The notes beneath the pieces were generated by a model, which saw only the letters and a list, made by a program, of their open reading frames with translations, ran no database searches and was not told the DNA's origin. The position numbers and the translations under genes were made by a program. From NCBI GenBank assembly GCA_026874595.1, contig CM049306.1, positions 57,852,019 to 57,916,018 of the forward strand: DNA of 64,000 nucleotides, written 5' to 3'. This stretch comes from Sipunculus nudus. Its lineage: Eukaryota; Annelida; Sipuncula; Golfingiida; Sipunculidae. Positions within the stretch are counted from its first letter, which is position 1. Each line of letters begins with the position of its first letter. This document shows, one piece after another, positions 1 through 11,390 of this stretch.

Positions 1-348
1 GAATAAAAAGTAAACCAAAGCGAGGGGCTTGAAGGTCGGTTTGACGACAGGAGTAAATACATTGATACAGCAATATGGGTCTAGAGACTTTTTTTTATAT
101 TTATTTCCAACAAATTCTACACTCCGTTATACTACCTCAGCTAAGAGGTGAAGTTGGTCGGTTTGTCTGTTAGCGACTTAACGCAAAACGAATGAACAGA
201 ATAAGTTTAAATTTTCAGAAGAGTTCGGGGAACACCCAGGAAAATCTATTAAATTTTAGAGGTAATCTTTACCACCAGCATGTGTTTTTTTTTATTTTTC
301 ATTCAAAACCTATTCCATTGTGACATAGGCCGATTCTCTTCTCCACAG

Positions 349-471
349 GTTCAGGCCGCCCATAGACAGGAATTAGGGCCAGTGCTTGCTCTGCAATTTT
401 CTTTGAGAAGACGTGTTACTGAAGCTTGTTACCGTGTGCAAAGACGAACGTCTTCATTCCTGCGGGGTTGG
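349..471 (+). CDS. Candidate internal coding exon, unidentified protein
   Basis: A pyrimidine-rich tract ending in CTTCTCCACAG precedes this 123 bp block, and a GGTAAGA donor follows it. Only one of the three frames is open across it, and that frame starts and ends in phase 0, encoding 41 residues beginning VQAAHRQELGPVLALQF and ending SSFLRGW. The peptide is basic (several R and RR pairs). I do not recognise the family. A chance open frame between splice-like sites remains possible. Confidence 0.3.
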
Positions 472-1805
472 GTAAGATCCTCTTACACATTCAAGTCATT
501 ATATGCAATATTTTATGGATATCGTTTGAGAAATGAGTAAATAGTATACGATGTAAAAATGATTTCGGATAAATAACTCAAAATACAACACTGCGTCGTA
601 AGAAAAAAAATCTATTGTAGTGTTCCGTTGCTTATGACATAGGGCTGCTTAGGTAAGGTTATCAAAACAACACAGATACCAGCTTATAAAGCCCTCCCAG
701 CCTCCGATGTTAGCGCATGGTATGTTTGGCAGTCCAGCATCCAAGACTCAGTGTTTACTCAAGAAAACGGAGGTGGGTGTCGCTGTGAAAATATATTGAA
801 AATAAACAAATGCTATTGTTGCTTTGTGTGGATCAGGTCGCGAGCAACTGTGTTTGATTGCCAGCGGGAGCCGCCTCTTTTTAAACAATACTGGGTTTTT
901 GACAAACAACTGCGCATGTGACCAATATACCCAACACATGAAAGAGATTACTATTTTCTCAACACATGGCTACGTCCTACACAAAGCCACTGTTCTGGGA
1001 TATACTTCCTAATTGTTTCCTGTCGCAAGTCTATTGTCTGGCTGGGCGGATTGCAACCTCTGGATCTGGGTTAGGACATCTGGAAATCTTTCCCCTCACT
1101 CGACTCTTTTGAACAAGGACATGGCTGATAGCCAAGGTTAATTTGTTCCTGCTAGCCTTCGCTGTTTTATTTCGTGTTTTCTTGGCTCACGTTAAACGCC
1201 ATTTTAATTCATGCACAAGAGATCTTTTGAAGTTTTGCTCACCTCCTTCTTTGCTGTCACTCTACTATGACATCTCGTAAAATGTAATACAAAGTAGCAT
1301 CATCAAAGACGAGGCCAGTCAGTACATTAACGCCTGAATGGGTCTGTGTAAGGATTCACATGTAGATCAGTTATTCTGGGAATCTTGGAAGACCGCTTGC
1401 TATATTGTCAAGGACTCTGAAATGCCCACCCTTGTGCGACTCCTTTGGCGATGTCAGCTGCAGGCATGTTTCAACCTCAACGTTTTGTTCAACTGTTCAC
1501 TTTTTAACATATAGTTGAAAGTCAATCAGCCTATTGATACAGCAATTCATTCGTGCCTGTCCCCTTAATTTGTTTACGTCCTAGCTAGAAGACATGGAGT
1601 ATAATTAATATTAACATGTTCAAACAAATTGTTCTCACAAATAATTATCTAATCATCTTAGTTAACCTACAGGAACTTAAATATAGTTATTTGTTTCAAG
1701 ATTACGGCGTAAGCCTTGGCCACGTAAATATACATGTAGGGTCAGCCCTATGTTCCCAGGGTAGCCTGTTCTATATATGTTTTGTTGTCTGCAATTACAC
1801 CACAG
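472..1805. other. No supported feature
   Basis: Single-copy-looking AT-rich DNA with short open frames on both strands and no convincing splice pair, repeat or promoter that I can support. Confidence 0.4.
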
Positions 1806-1855
1806 TAGCAGACATTGGTGTCAAGTGTAATAATAACAGGGTTTTGTTGTGTTTA
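1806..1855 (+). CDS. Weak candidate internal exon
   Basis: A pyrimidine-rich acceptor ending in CACCACAG and a GTAAGC donor bracket 50 bp. The open frame reads ADIGVKCNNNRVLLCL after two leading bases and ends in phase 0. It is too short to assign. Its phase does not join directly to the exon candidates at 349-471 or 2357-2415. Confidence 0.15.
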
Positions 1856-2356
1856 GTAAGCACGAGCACACTCGAGCCCGCACAAGTGGAGGGTATTCAC
1901 AGAGAAGCAAAATAAAGTGGCAATAACCGTTAAGTTGTGGATTTCTGAAGTTGGAAATTCGTTCATTTAAAAAATTCAAAGTGGATTTTCTGCGTTATCA
2001 TCCGAGCGTGTGCAATTTAATGTCAAATGTGTTTGTTGTAGCTGGGATTTGTGGCTTCACAATGAATACACATGATGTGAAATCCTTTCATAATACTTGT
2101 GAGTATGGTTCGGCGCAGAGTGAGGAATATATATAGGCACACCAGTTAAGGAACATATAGGTACCAAGGTACATATGCACACTCCCATAAAGTCGTATAT
2201 ACATAGAGCAAACAGAAAATGTCGTCTGATGAGCCAGATGACAAGGTGTGGACCATTCTAAAAGGAATAAGGTCACGGCGTCCCGTATTCAGGCATACAT
2301 TTCAGACGTAGTTTTTATTAAGTTTAATCTATTTTTTTGGTGACACACTGTTACAG

Positions 2357-2415
2357 TTCCATCAGAATTTTTTGTCGTACGGGATGATCTGTCAGACAAG
2401 TGTCGTGACGGGGAT
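2357..2415 (+). CDS. Candidate exon resembling an MCM OB-fold segment
   Basis: An acceptor (TGTTACAG) and a perfect GTAAGT donor flank 59 bp. After two leading bases the frame reads PSEFFVVRDDLSDKCRDGD and ends in phase 0. The pattern hydrophobic-V-x-x-DDL-x-D-x-C-x-x-GD resembles the region of MCM helicase N-terminal domains, notably MCM9, where a hydrophobic strand is followed by a DDLxDxCxxGD-type turn. A second frame across the same exon is also open, so the match could be accidental. A strong acceptor lies 195 bp further on (exon would start at 2610), but the phase-0 continuation reaches a stop after 11 codons. No other MCM exon (Walker A or B) was seen in the window. Confidence 0.25.
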
Positions 2416-2619
2416 GTAAGTACCTATTGACGCTGTAGCTCAGTGAAACAGAAGTTAGAATTTGAATATAAGTTGGCCCTTTATATGCTGTGGTCAACTT
2501 AACATTCTAAGTTGAATTCCGTGGTGTAGTTTTTATATAAACATATGGACCACGTCAAAATAACTTAGAGAATATTACACTAGGTATCAGTTTCTTTTAT
2601 TCATTTCAGGTTGTCTTGG

Positions 2620-4225
2620 TTAAATTACGATTTTCCTTATTATGATTTTCTTTGCCGTCGATATCAATAATACATGGTTTACATATGGTGGTACACCGTT
2701 GTCACAAATACAGCAGATATCAGCAGAAATGACAGTACAGATAGCATAGCAGAGGACAGTTGCACAATTTTCCCTTGAAGTAAATAAAGATTAAGAGCGC
2801 GGTGAAAAAGCGTGTGACCACGTCAACATGACTTCTCTATATCTACACACGGGCATGCTTATATAAAGCCTCGCCCATATGTGACTTAGAATTCTATTTG
2901 GGTACAACGAGGTTTAACAAACCAAGTAATTACCCTTTGTTTTACTTCTCGACGGCTCTTCCTTAATTATGAGGCGTGTTCAGTCGCGTAGGGACAGGGC
3001 AAATAACCGGAAACCATAGCTCGTTGAAAAAAAAAATGGAAAAGAAAGTGTCGCCCACCATCCAACTGGCGGTCGTTTGTTAAAGGAGGGAGGGTCGGCG
3101 GCCAGATGTGTGACGTACAACCACCGTCATTCTGTAACAGATAACAGCAAAGACGAGTGAGAGAGAGAGAGAGCTGTTCTAGCTCTGGTCTCAGGCAGTC
3201 CTTTATCACGCCTAGGAGACAGACATGGAGAATCTTTGTTTTTTTTTTTTTTTTTTTTTTTGCAAACTGGCGACATTCAAATGTAAGACTGTGGTATCTA
3301 GGTTAAAATGTAATATTAATAGGAACATACTGTTACCATATAGGTGTATACTTCTTTCTTCTAGCTCAGCATGTGGCACATTCCATGATAGAGACCTAGC
3401 ACTTAAAATAGTTTTGAAAAAAAATACGGATATATTCTAAAACAACAGAAAATAAGCTTTCATTCTTTGTCATTTAACAATGCACATTTTTTAATTCTGA
3501 AAGTGTAGGTATGCTCCTCAGAATCACAAACAGGAATTGAATTTTATACAATGTTTCTACAATCTAGTGGTTCCTTTGAACCTACGAATGGAGCAGTATT
3601 TAATTAAAGGGTCGCGGATACCTACGTATGTGAACAGTCAAAGCACGAATACTATCCCCCCGGCCATAAACCGAAACGTAACCCCAATAAGTAAATTTGA
3701 TTTTAAGGCATCCATATTTATACGCCATTAAGCTGCTGGTAAATATTAACTTTTTAATCCAAACTTTATTTATGACATTTTCTTGAAATGTGTCATGTTT
3801 AAGATAAATGTGTCTTGAGTCATGACACTTCTCTGTATACCCTAGTCACACAGTGCGTCTTTATACAGGCTGCCTTTCACGTTTTGTGCTAAGACCACCA
3901 AGCTGTCTGTTAATCTAGCGATTTATGTAGCAAAGTAGAAAAAGTAATCTATACATGCACGTTTCCCCATATGTCACACACGTGGCCTAACCAGTAAACT
4001 ATAAATGGTCTGAACAGATGCACGGTTTGCATTATAACGTGTCTTTAATAAAAACTGCCGTCGGAACCGAAGCTTATTTGAGGGAATACACATAGTCAAA
4101 ACCGTATAACTTTAAAAACTAATTAATACATTAAGTAATGGGTTACATTTTCACAATGATACAAATATATGTATGTCGGACTTGCTGATATATAGCCCAT
4201 TTTCTTTAATCAGCTGTTTAGATTA
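2620..4225. other. No supported gene; one poly-T run
   Basis: AT-rich DNA. A run of about 23 T residues at 3239-3261 is the only simple repeat. Several short open frames occur on both strands without splice support. Confidence 0.4.
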
Positions 4226-4237
4226 TTATTATAATAA

Positions 4238-4287
<50 letters not shown>

Positions 4288-4305
4288 CATCATCATTATT
4301 ATTTA
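4226..4305. repeat. (TTA)n microsatellite
   Basis: About 25 units of ATT/TTA, interrupted near the left end by ATAATAAT and near the right end by three ATC units. Confidence 0.95.
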
Positions 4306-5029
4306 ATTATGACTGGACCTGGTAAAGCAGAAATCACATCACAAGCTATGATAGGCCTACGCCTGCGGAATTATTATGGTTTATATTCCTTGCATACATT
4401 CCCTGGTCCTTTCGCGTTGCATTGCCAGTTACATGTTATATTCGGCCTACGTTAAACTGGGTTGTGGTTCCTTTAAAATTCTGAGTGATAAAACCGCAAC
4501 ATATCATCTTACTGTGGGCATTAATAATATTGTTAGTCATGGATGGTATTGACGTTGTATCCGTATGTCTATGAGAGAGAGAGATACATGTGTTTTATAA
4601 TATCCCTGAATATATATGATTCATATGTTTTATCATGCGGCGTCTTTATCATAACATGCGGAATGTAGGTCACTGAGCATGCTCGGGGTACTGGACTCTG
4701 TGCTGCGGCGTCCGTCCATCACTCAAACCTCTTTATCCGCACTCCGCCTCTATACGCGCATACGCGACGGTACCGGACTTTTATACTTACATATAAAGTA
4801 TCGCACATGACCGCGATACTGCGCGTGGTTTGTGGTCTTTTTAGAAAGGTTTATTTTTTTTTTTGGTAATGCTTCATCGTAGGATGTTGAAAGATGGATA
4901 GGATGAACCATTCTTGACGGCTAACGCGAAAAAAAAATTGAAAAAAGAAAACATAAGATAAAAATGTCAAGAAGAATGCACGGATGGCGCATGTGTTATG
5001 ACGTTATCACATGTTGCTAATTATTTCAG

Positions 5030-5164
5030 CGTCCTTGTGACTCTTGGTTTCTCTTCAAATTTCACCGATCTGTCCACATCAATACCGCTAAACAGGATCT
5101 TTTAATCCATGCTTTAAACACAGGAATGTCCTCAGTTCATTCCAAACAATTAAAGGACGATTAG
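5030..5164 (+). CDS. Candidate 3'-terminal coding exon
   Basis: The acceptor GCTAATTATTTCAG is followed by 44 open codons and a TAG stop at 5162-5164. The peptide starts RPCDSWFLFKFHRSVHINTA and ends SVHSKQLKDD. It is hydrophilic and has a natural-looking amino-acid mix. An in-frame stop sits just upstream of the acceptor, so the frame opens close to the splice site. Family not recognised. No obvious AATAAA lies in the next 100 bases. Confidence 0.3.
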   Translation, partial: RPCDSWFLFKFHRSVHINTAKQDLLIHALNTGMSSVHSKQLKDD

Positions 5165-5559
5165 CGGTGACAGCTGTCTGAATCGCTTCGACCTAAGCGG
5201 CTAAGAAAATCAAGTTCGCCCGGGCGGTTATGTATAATAATTAAAGAATTATATATTGTCTTATATATGGTATAAATTAACAAAAGATTAAGTCGATACA
5301 TTTTTAAACTTCCGTGCTGCTTAGGTGTTTCTAACCTCCACAAAATGACGCGACGAAACCAAATAACATCAAACACAAAAAAAGTTATGCAAACAAAATG
5401 AATATTGACAGACCGACTGCATGAAAGAATTTGATATCGGTATTTAATAGATTAATCGGCAAGTGGTTTTGCTTTTCATGTGGGGTGTACGAGTATCATT
5501 ATTAAGGAAAGCTAACTTTTAAAAGAATTGACCACGATAAGAAATACAAATTCTTAATA

Positions 5560-6074
5560 CACCCTGATATACACTCGCATAACAAATGGTAATTCGGGGA
5601 ACGTTTATATAGTAGTATATTCTCTAAAGTATGTGAGCAGTGCTTGTCAAGCAGTCCGTAACTCAGGCAATACCAGGCAATTTTGACTGTTTGCATGGGA
5701 CCTGAGAAGTCATATGCAAGAGTATCTATAGTTAACCCCTCACAAAAGGGGATAATCATAATTTATTTATTTTTATTTTTATTTTTATTTATACATATAT
5801 TTTACCAGGATGGCCCATTCAGCATGTTCAGCTGTTTTTCGATGGGGTCCTGGAAATATCACAGAGAAATATACATTGACAAAGATATATACATTACATA
5901 CTCATATTAAAATAGTCATTGAAAATAAAATAAAATGTTTAAAACAACGATCTAAACATACACATAAGAGTTACGGACTGCTTGACAAGCACTGCTCACA
6001 TACTTTAGAGAATATACTATACTATATAAACGTTCCCCGAATTACCATTTGTTATGCGAGTGTATATCAAGGTG
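5560..6074. repeat. Near-perfect 105 bp inverted repeat with 303 bp loop
   Basis: Bases 5560-5664 and 5968-6074 are reverse complements of each other over their whole length, apart from a 2 bp indel in an ATACT run and one mismatch near the outer edge. The loop is AT-rich and contains an (ATTTT)n stretch near 5765-5790. A transcript through this region would form a hairpin of about 100 bp. It could be a small foldback element, a recent inverted duplication or a template-switch product. I see no target-site duplication. Confidence 0.95.
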
Positions 6075-6448
6075 TATCTGTACACGTGTGTCCGCTTTTC
6101 AGTATACGTTTTTACTGAAACTTTTTTTTACTTTAGCAGATCTTCGGGTCACTGTATTTGTGCGTGTTTGAGCCTGTTTGCGTATCCACTCTCAACAACG
6201 CGTATAGGATATCACCTTTAATGCATCATGACACAATTTTCCTGTGTGTGTATCTGTGCGTGTGTGTATATATGTCAATGTTGGCACGTTTGAGATAACA
6301 CATTTTTTACGACACATTTCCCTATAATACCTTTACTTACGAAATACGAGCTGGCCCATAAAGAGGTTATATGGCCGATAGTGCGTTGCCATCCGCTCCT
6401 TGACAATAGAATCATTCTTCTGTCACTGCGTGTGGTTCACATTTACAG

Positions 6449-6639
6449 TAACAAGATCGTTGTCCAGAGCATCCCTTTTGGCCGACATAGCTGGATGTGA
6501 CAGAGCTCGCTTTGTCAACACAACGGCACAGACACTCGGGCATTCACGTGTACAACTTACAATAACACAGAATAAGTGCTGTTTTGTCATACTGACGAAG
6601 AACAGAGAGTCTGGATTCAGCGAAACTATAGAATACCAA
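6449..6639 (+). CDS. Candidate internal coding exon, unidentified protein
   Basis: The acceptor GGTTCACATTTACAG and a GTGAGT donor enclose 191 bp. After two leading bases, 63 codons are open, beginning TRSLSRASLLADIAGCDRAR and ending ESGFSETIEYQ, and the exon ends in phase 0. The composition is protein-like and the length is typical for an animal exon. No domain recognised. Confidence 0.3.
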
Positions 6640-6796
6640 GTGAGTGCATGAGGACGATGATATTATATGCCCGGATGGGGTTAAATAAGTGCTGCAGGCG
6701 TCTCTAACGCTTCAAGCCTACCAAACTAAACCTGTAGCCTACTACATGCAGTAGTGTAATTTTCATACTTCCATCAACAAACTTCAACAAGGTTAA

Positions 6797-6870
<74 letters not shown>
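6797..6870. repeat. (ACT)n followed by (AT)n microsatellite
   Basis: Fifteen or so ACT units run directly into about 15 AT units. Confidence 0.97.
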
Positions 6871-6874
<4 letters not shown>

Positions 6875-7707
6875 CTTTGTCAATTATATATATTTATAAT
6901 TCTATATGAATTTTAATGAGAATTGCGGTTATGGGCCAAGGGAAAAATTATCATATTTTCGAGCGGATCAATGAAAGACTGAGGCGGATCCAGATGCGAG
7001 CACAGACATGGGCGGATATATGCGCTCTGTCAGTGCTTTCTAGTTTTGTTGTGTATCAAGTATGATGTGACCTAGGTCTGAAAACAAGATTGCACATTAT
7101 TTATAATTAAGTATACTATTTAGTTAATGAGGGGTAGCATGGCATCACTTGATCCTATATCCGTAAATCGGTTCATTCAGTCAAGTTTGACGAATTAGAG
7201 CCTGGTGGCAATTTTACAAAATGAGATGATCCTCTTAAGGTTCTATTATATAATAAGATCCTCTCTGATCTATATATGATGGCTATTAAAACCACACACT
7301 CCATAATGTTATCATAGCCCGGAGAAATTGACGCCACGTGCCCCAGAGTCCGGTATTCCGTGCATGCTCCATGACCCACATACCACACGTTATGGCGGAG
7401 ACCCCTCCATTCATGATCAGCGAGTTTTTACCCTTCAGGCAGGGTACCCCTGTCCACGCCTCAAGTGTTTAAGCATGCACCACTCGGGTTTTTTTTTCTT
7501 CTTTTACTTGACACGAGGAAATCCATCTCTCAGTCTTGTCGTCACTCGGTACCCCCTTTAGTTTACCAAACCCCAAGTTGCTTCTGGAACTTTGCTTTTT
7601 TGTATGATTTGATAATGATAATTCATAATAATAATGAAAAAGAGAGGGGGCTATATAAATGATGTATTAGACATCTAATACACCTCGATTTACCTCTTTG
7701 CTTAATA

Positions 7708-7709
7708 TA

Positions 7710-7759
<50 letters not shown>
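7708..7759. repeat. (ATAC)n-(AT)n microsatellite
   Basis: About eight ATAC units are followed by ten AT units. Confidence 0.97.
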
Positions 7760-7769
7760 ATACATATTA

Positions 7770-8862
7770 AATGATAGCACTCCAGTTTTTTTATGTCTGG
7801 TCGTTACAGGTGCCATGTTACTCTTTATTTATCTACTTCTACCATTTAATATATTGGTTTTATGATCTAACGTAGACGTTTACAAAAAGGTCCATAATAA
7901 CCAAGTATATTGACAAATACTTCGAATTGTGCCCTCCGGCAATTACATACATGTCTCCCAAAGATTCCAAGATTGGCAGCTGGTTTGCCACAACAAGGCG
8001 TTAGTCGGAAATGTGGCGGGAGTTACACATCGGTCTGTTCATTCATATAAGATTACTAGCTCTATGCGGCGAACAAATTTGTTAAGGACGGTCTGTAGCC
8101 CTGGGCATGTCTGCCTACTTGGCTCTAGAAGTAGGCCCCTGTCGGTGTATCTTAAATGCCAGCTTAGCCGTGAAACCATTACTCTGCTGAAAAAAAAATA
8201 ACAGAACAGTCCAAGCAGTAGGCCGTGTTAAACATTATGTTTATTTACATGTGGATATATATGATCCATTCAGGCTTGGGCAGTTCATAATCTGCACCAG
8301 TTGACACCACATAGACTAGACCACTTGACGTCAGTCTATTGAGTGTCATGTTGGGGCTGCTTGACACCTGTGAATATCCGCCTCTCTTGCAAGGGCTTGC
8401 ATAGTGTAATGTAACATCACGTGGACACAATATGTGTCATCATGTGAAATGGCGTGTAATCTTATTAAAAATCAATAATGTATTATTTTTTCTTTTTATT
8501 TAAATAACAGTTATTCCTACTTAAAGCACTGCACCATGAATCTGCAGATGTCACCCCTACTGTTGGAAGGCTCAATTAAAGGGTAATTAGTGGTTCCGAA
8601 GTTCATATCATTATAGCGGACATAGCCCCAGTACCTGGACCGTGCACGTCACTTTACCTAACTGTCCAACCCTCATTGATATCTGCTCACCTATGCGTAT
8701 GTATGAATAGGTATGATATATTACTAAACATATATTTAGTTTAGGGTGTGATTAAACACTGCACAAATTAAAAGCATAATCTTGGCCCGTATATACTAGA
8801 AATGCACGCTTGTGACTGGTTCAGACTATTAATTTGCATGATATGGCATTTTCATATTACAG
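7770..8862. other. No confident feature; one strong acceptor
   Basis: A long T-rich tract ending in AAATAACAG at 8511 could be a splice acceptor. Two frames after it stay open for 22-24 codons. There is no donor or other support, so no exon is called. Confidence 0.3.
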
Positions 8863-9015
8863 TTGGGACCGGCATTGTTGGAAAGAAGATACGGTTACCC
8901 CTTTTATCTTTATTGTCTATTAAAAAGAGGAGGGGAGTTAATAAAACAAAGAGCAGGACAATCTAAATTCCTTTACTTTAAGAATTTCGGAACCTTTTTA
9001 TACTGTGTAAATTAA
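8863..9015 (+). CDS. Weak candidate terminal exon
   Basis: The acceptor ATTTTCATATTACAG is followed by 50 open codons and a TAA at 9013-9015. The peptide starts LGPALLERRYGYPFYLYCLL and ends FGTFLYCVN. It is rich in aromatic residues. The acceptor tract is weak and the region is AT-rich, so a chance frame is likely. Confidence 0.18.
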   Translation: MGPALLERRYGYPFYLYCLLKRGGELIKQRAGQSKFLYFKNFGTFLYCVN

Positions 9016-9449
9016 TTCCATCAAGAAATATACAGAAAACGGTAGACTCTAAGTCTACAAATGAGCATTATACTTATATGTCGGAAAGGATAAATTACAT
9101 TAAGCATCGAGCAATGAAACTAAATGCGGCAATAGGTTACCACGGCACCATGTATACCACCAAGGGAGATGAAGCCACCAGAGCTTTTAGGTCAACAGAT
9201 TGCTTGATCTAGCACAGAAATTAACAGACGTAAAACATCTCCAGACTCTAAAGAAACCAGATGTGCTGAACCCCATCCTGACCACAAAATTAGGTCTGCA
9301 CGCGGGCTTGGTTATATACTCCACAGTTTGGCCCAAAGCGCCCCACAAAGCGCCCAGTTGTGTCCATTAAGTAATGAGTCAAATTAATTTCAGTAGTAGT
9401 TAATAGATTCAAACATATAGACAGCCAGACCAGACCGGTATTGTATCAG

Positions 9450-9539
9450 CTGGACGCTCTTCAGCTTTACGCTGTTCAGATGGACGCTATTAATTTGGAC
9501 GCCGACAGATGGACGCCATAAAAATGGAGGCTGTTCATT
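9450..9539. repeat. 15 bp minisatellite, about six units
   Basis: Six consecutive degenerate units follow the pattern TGGACGCTGTTCAGA, each close to 15 bp. A diverged reverse-complement echo of the same words occurs near 9722-9810 (for example CAGCGTTCAGATTG). Confidence 0.75.
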
Positions 9540-10144
9540 CCATTCACTTAAGACGGTTTATACAAAGAAACACGGCACTTAATGTACAGGTGTTTATATA
9601 GCTGTTAATATTCCCCTTCCAAAAGAAATGGTGGCTGTCATAATAATTTGGTGGTTATAGAAAAGAACAAGACTTGCCATGTATATAAAAAAATGAGTTA
9701 GGAGAAGGAGTCTATCAGAAGAACGCCCATATTACACGGTGGCGTTTAGCCCAGTTTCATAGTGTTCATTCCAACAGCGTTCAGATTGTACAATAGCGTT
9801 TATCTGAATATTGCTTCAACAATTGCTTCTATTATCGCCCACCATTTCGCCGCATTGTCAATAATGTTAAATGTTTGTGAATGTTAGCTATTTACATTAA
9901 TTGGATGCACGGATAGCTTTAATTAGGCCTATATAATATAAAATTAACTTTATCGTATTAGGGTGGCTCCAAATACAATCCTCTTCAGCATCAATGTGAG
10001 AATATCACAGGACTGAAGACGCGAATAGTGAAGACGGACAGGTATTCCGATAATCACAATTGTTATCTGCTTGAATGTGCACGTTGCGCGTTATTTGCTG
10101 TTATTCTAACATTGACTGGATCCTGTTCGTGGAATGCAGACCAC

Positions 10145-10282
10145 TTATAACTTTTCTAGCAGCCCCCGGAGCTGACTTGTCTCATTATTTCCGTACACTG
10201 AAGTTTTGATTCTCCAGGAAACGTGTGATCCCGGCTGCCGCGCACCTGCCGCGGTCAGCCCCATTGCAGCCACAATAAACAT
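10145..10282 (-). CDS. Weak candidate small ORF with signal-like start
   Basis: A 45-residue minus-strand frame begins MFIVAAMGLTAAGARQPGSH and ends LRGLLEKL before TAA. The first 14 residues are hydrophobic with small residues, like a short signal peptide, and an N-E-T site follows. It lies in a locally CpG-rich patch (10200-10330). The second ATG has a purine at -3 and G at +4. No family recognised and no promoter seen. Confidence 0.18.
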   Translation of the reverse strand: MFIVAAMGLTAAGARQPGSHVSWRIKTSVYGNNETSQLRGLLEKL

Positions 10283-11182
10283 AACCTCAAAGACCGGTCA
10301 GTCCTAAGGTCACACGCCACAGACCCTCACTGACCTACAAGTTTTGTTACACGAATTTTTAACCCGGTATAATCTAGCTGAAGCAGATAGCCAGAAACAC
10401 TAGGGATTTATAGACGGCCGATGCTCCCACAATGAACCCTATAACCGTGGCTGTGTTTGTACTACTGCATTAACAGGCTATTACACTCCGGCTGGTCTGC
10501 CATCCTTTCTAGCCCGAGGTTCTCGCTGACCCCGGGATGTTTGGTTTACCAGGTGTCAGACATTTAGATGCATGGAATAAGTTAATAACTATCATCTGGG
10601 TTTGGTTACGGATCGTAACCCCACCGCTTGTTCTTACATTCCCGTCATTGTTTATTGTCTTCGTATGGGAGACCTCTTCAAGAGTGACGTATTTACCTGA
10701 CCATCTAAACTATCAGACAATACACTCAGGTATTCCTGTATTTTACACGTCATCAGGTTTAGGTCAAACTAACCAGGAGTTTTATCTTAATTTTTAAAAG
10801 GCAAAATTCAGCATACTTACAAGCGAAATGTTATCTTTATTTAGTTGAGTTCTGTTAGCTTATGATCAAAGTATATGCCCTTATCCATGACGATTTATTG
10901 TTAATCAGATAAATCGGACATGCACACGATTAAAGAAGACAAAGTTTGGTATCACACTGCTTATTTAACAATAACAATGGAATTTTACTTATATAAGATT
11001 TATATGAGTAAATAAGTCTTATATAAGACCATCTAAAATATGAAATTATCATATATAATACCGCATGCATTGTCACTTTAAAGATCGACGCAAACCAATA
11101 TTCTTCGTAGGTCATACGTTTCTTAAAAAATTAAAGTTTTAATTCCAGTTTAATTCACGTTTTATTCAAGAAATTCCCGTTC

Positions 11183-11390
11183 CAGGGGCGGATCCTGGAT
11201 TTTTTTTTTTTTTTTTTTGGGGGGGGGGGGGGGGTTCAACCAAGGAAGACTAATGGCAAAATTAAATCCTCACGTCCGGAAATAAAGAGGGGTGTGGACA
11301 TCACATAGGTTTTTAAAAGGTGGGTCGGCTGAAAAAGGGGAGGGTACAGACACTCTGGACCACCCCCCCCCCCCAACCGGATCCGCCACG
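11183..11390. mobile_element. hAT-like MITE with GGCGGATCC ends
   Basis: The left edge reads CAGGGGCGGATCCTGG and the right edge is the near reverse complement (CCGGATCCGCCACG). Inside are a T18 run joined to a G17 run, and a C-rich tract. A related sequence in reverse orientation lies at 40571-40732 and shares an internal CAACCAAGGAAGACTAA-type motif. CAGGGGCGGATCC-type inverted ends are usual for non-autonomous hAT elements. No clear 8 bp target-site duplication is visible, and there is no coding capacity. Confidence 0.55.

Noticed and set aside
6140..6298. 52-codon plus frame after an acceptor-like T-rich tract
   Set aside because: Much of it is GT-rich low-complexity sequence beside the inverted repeat; probably chance.
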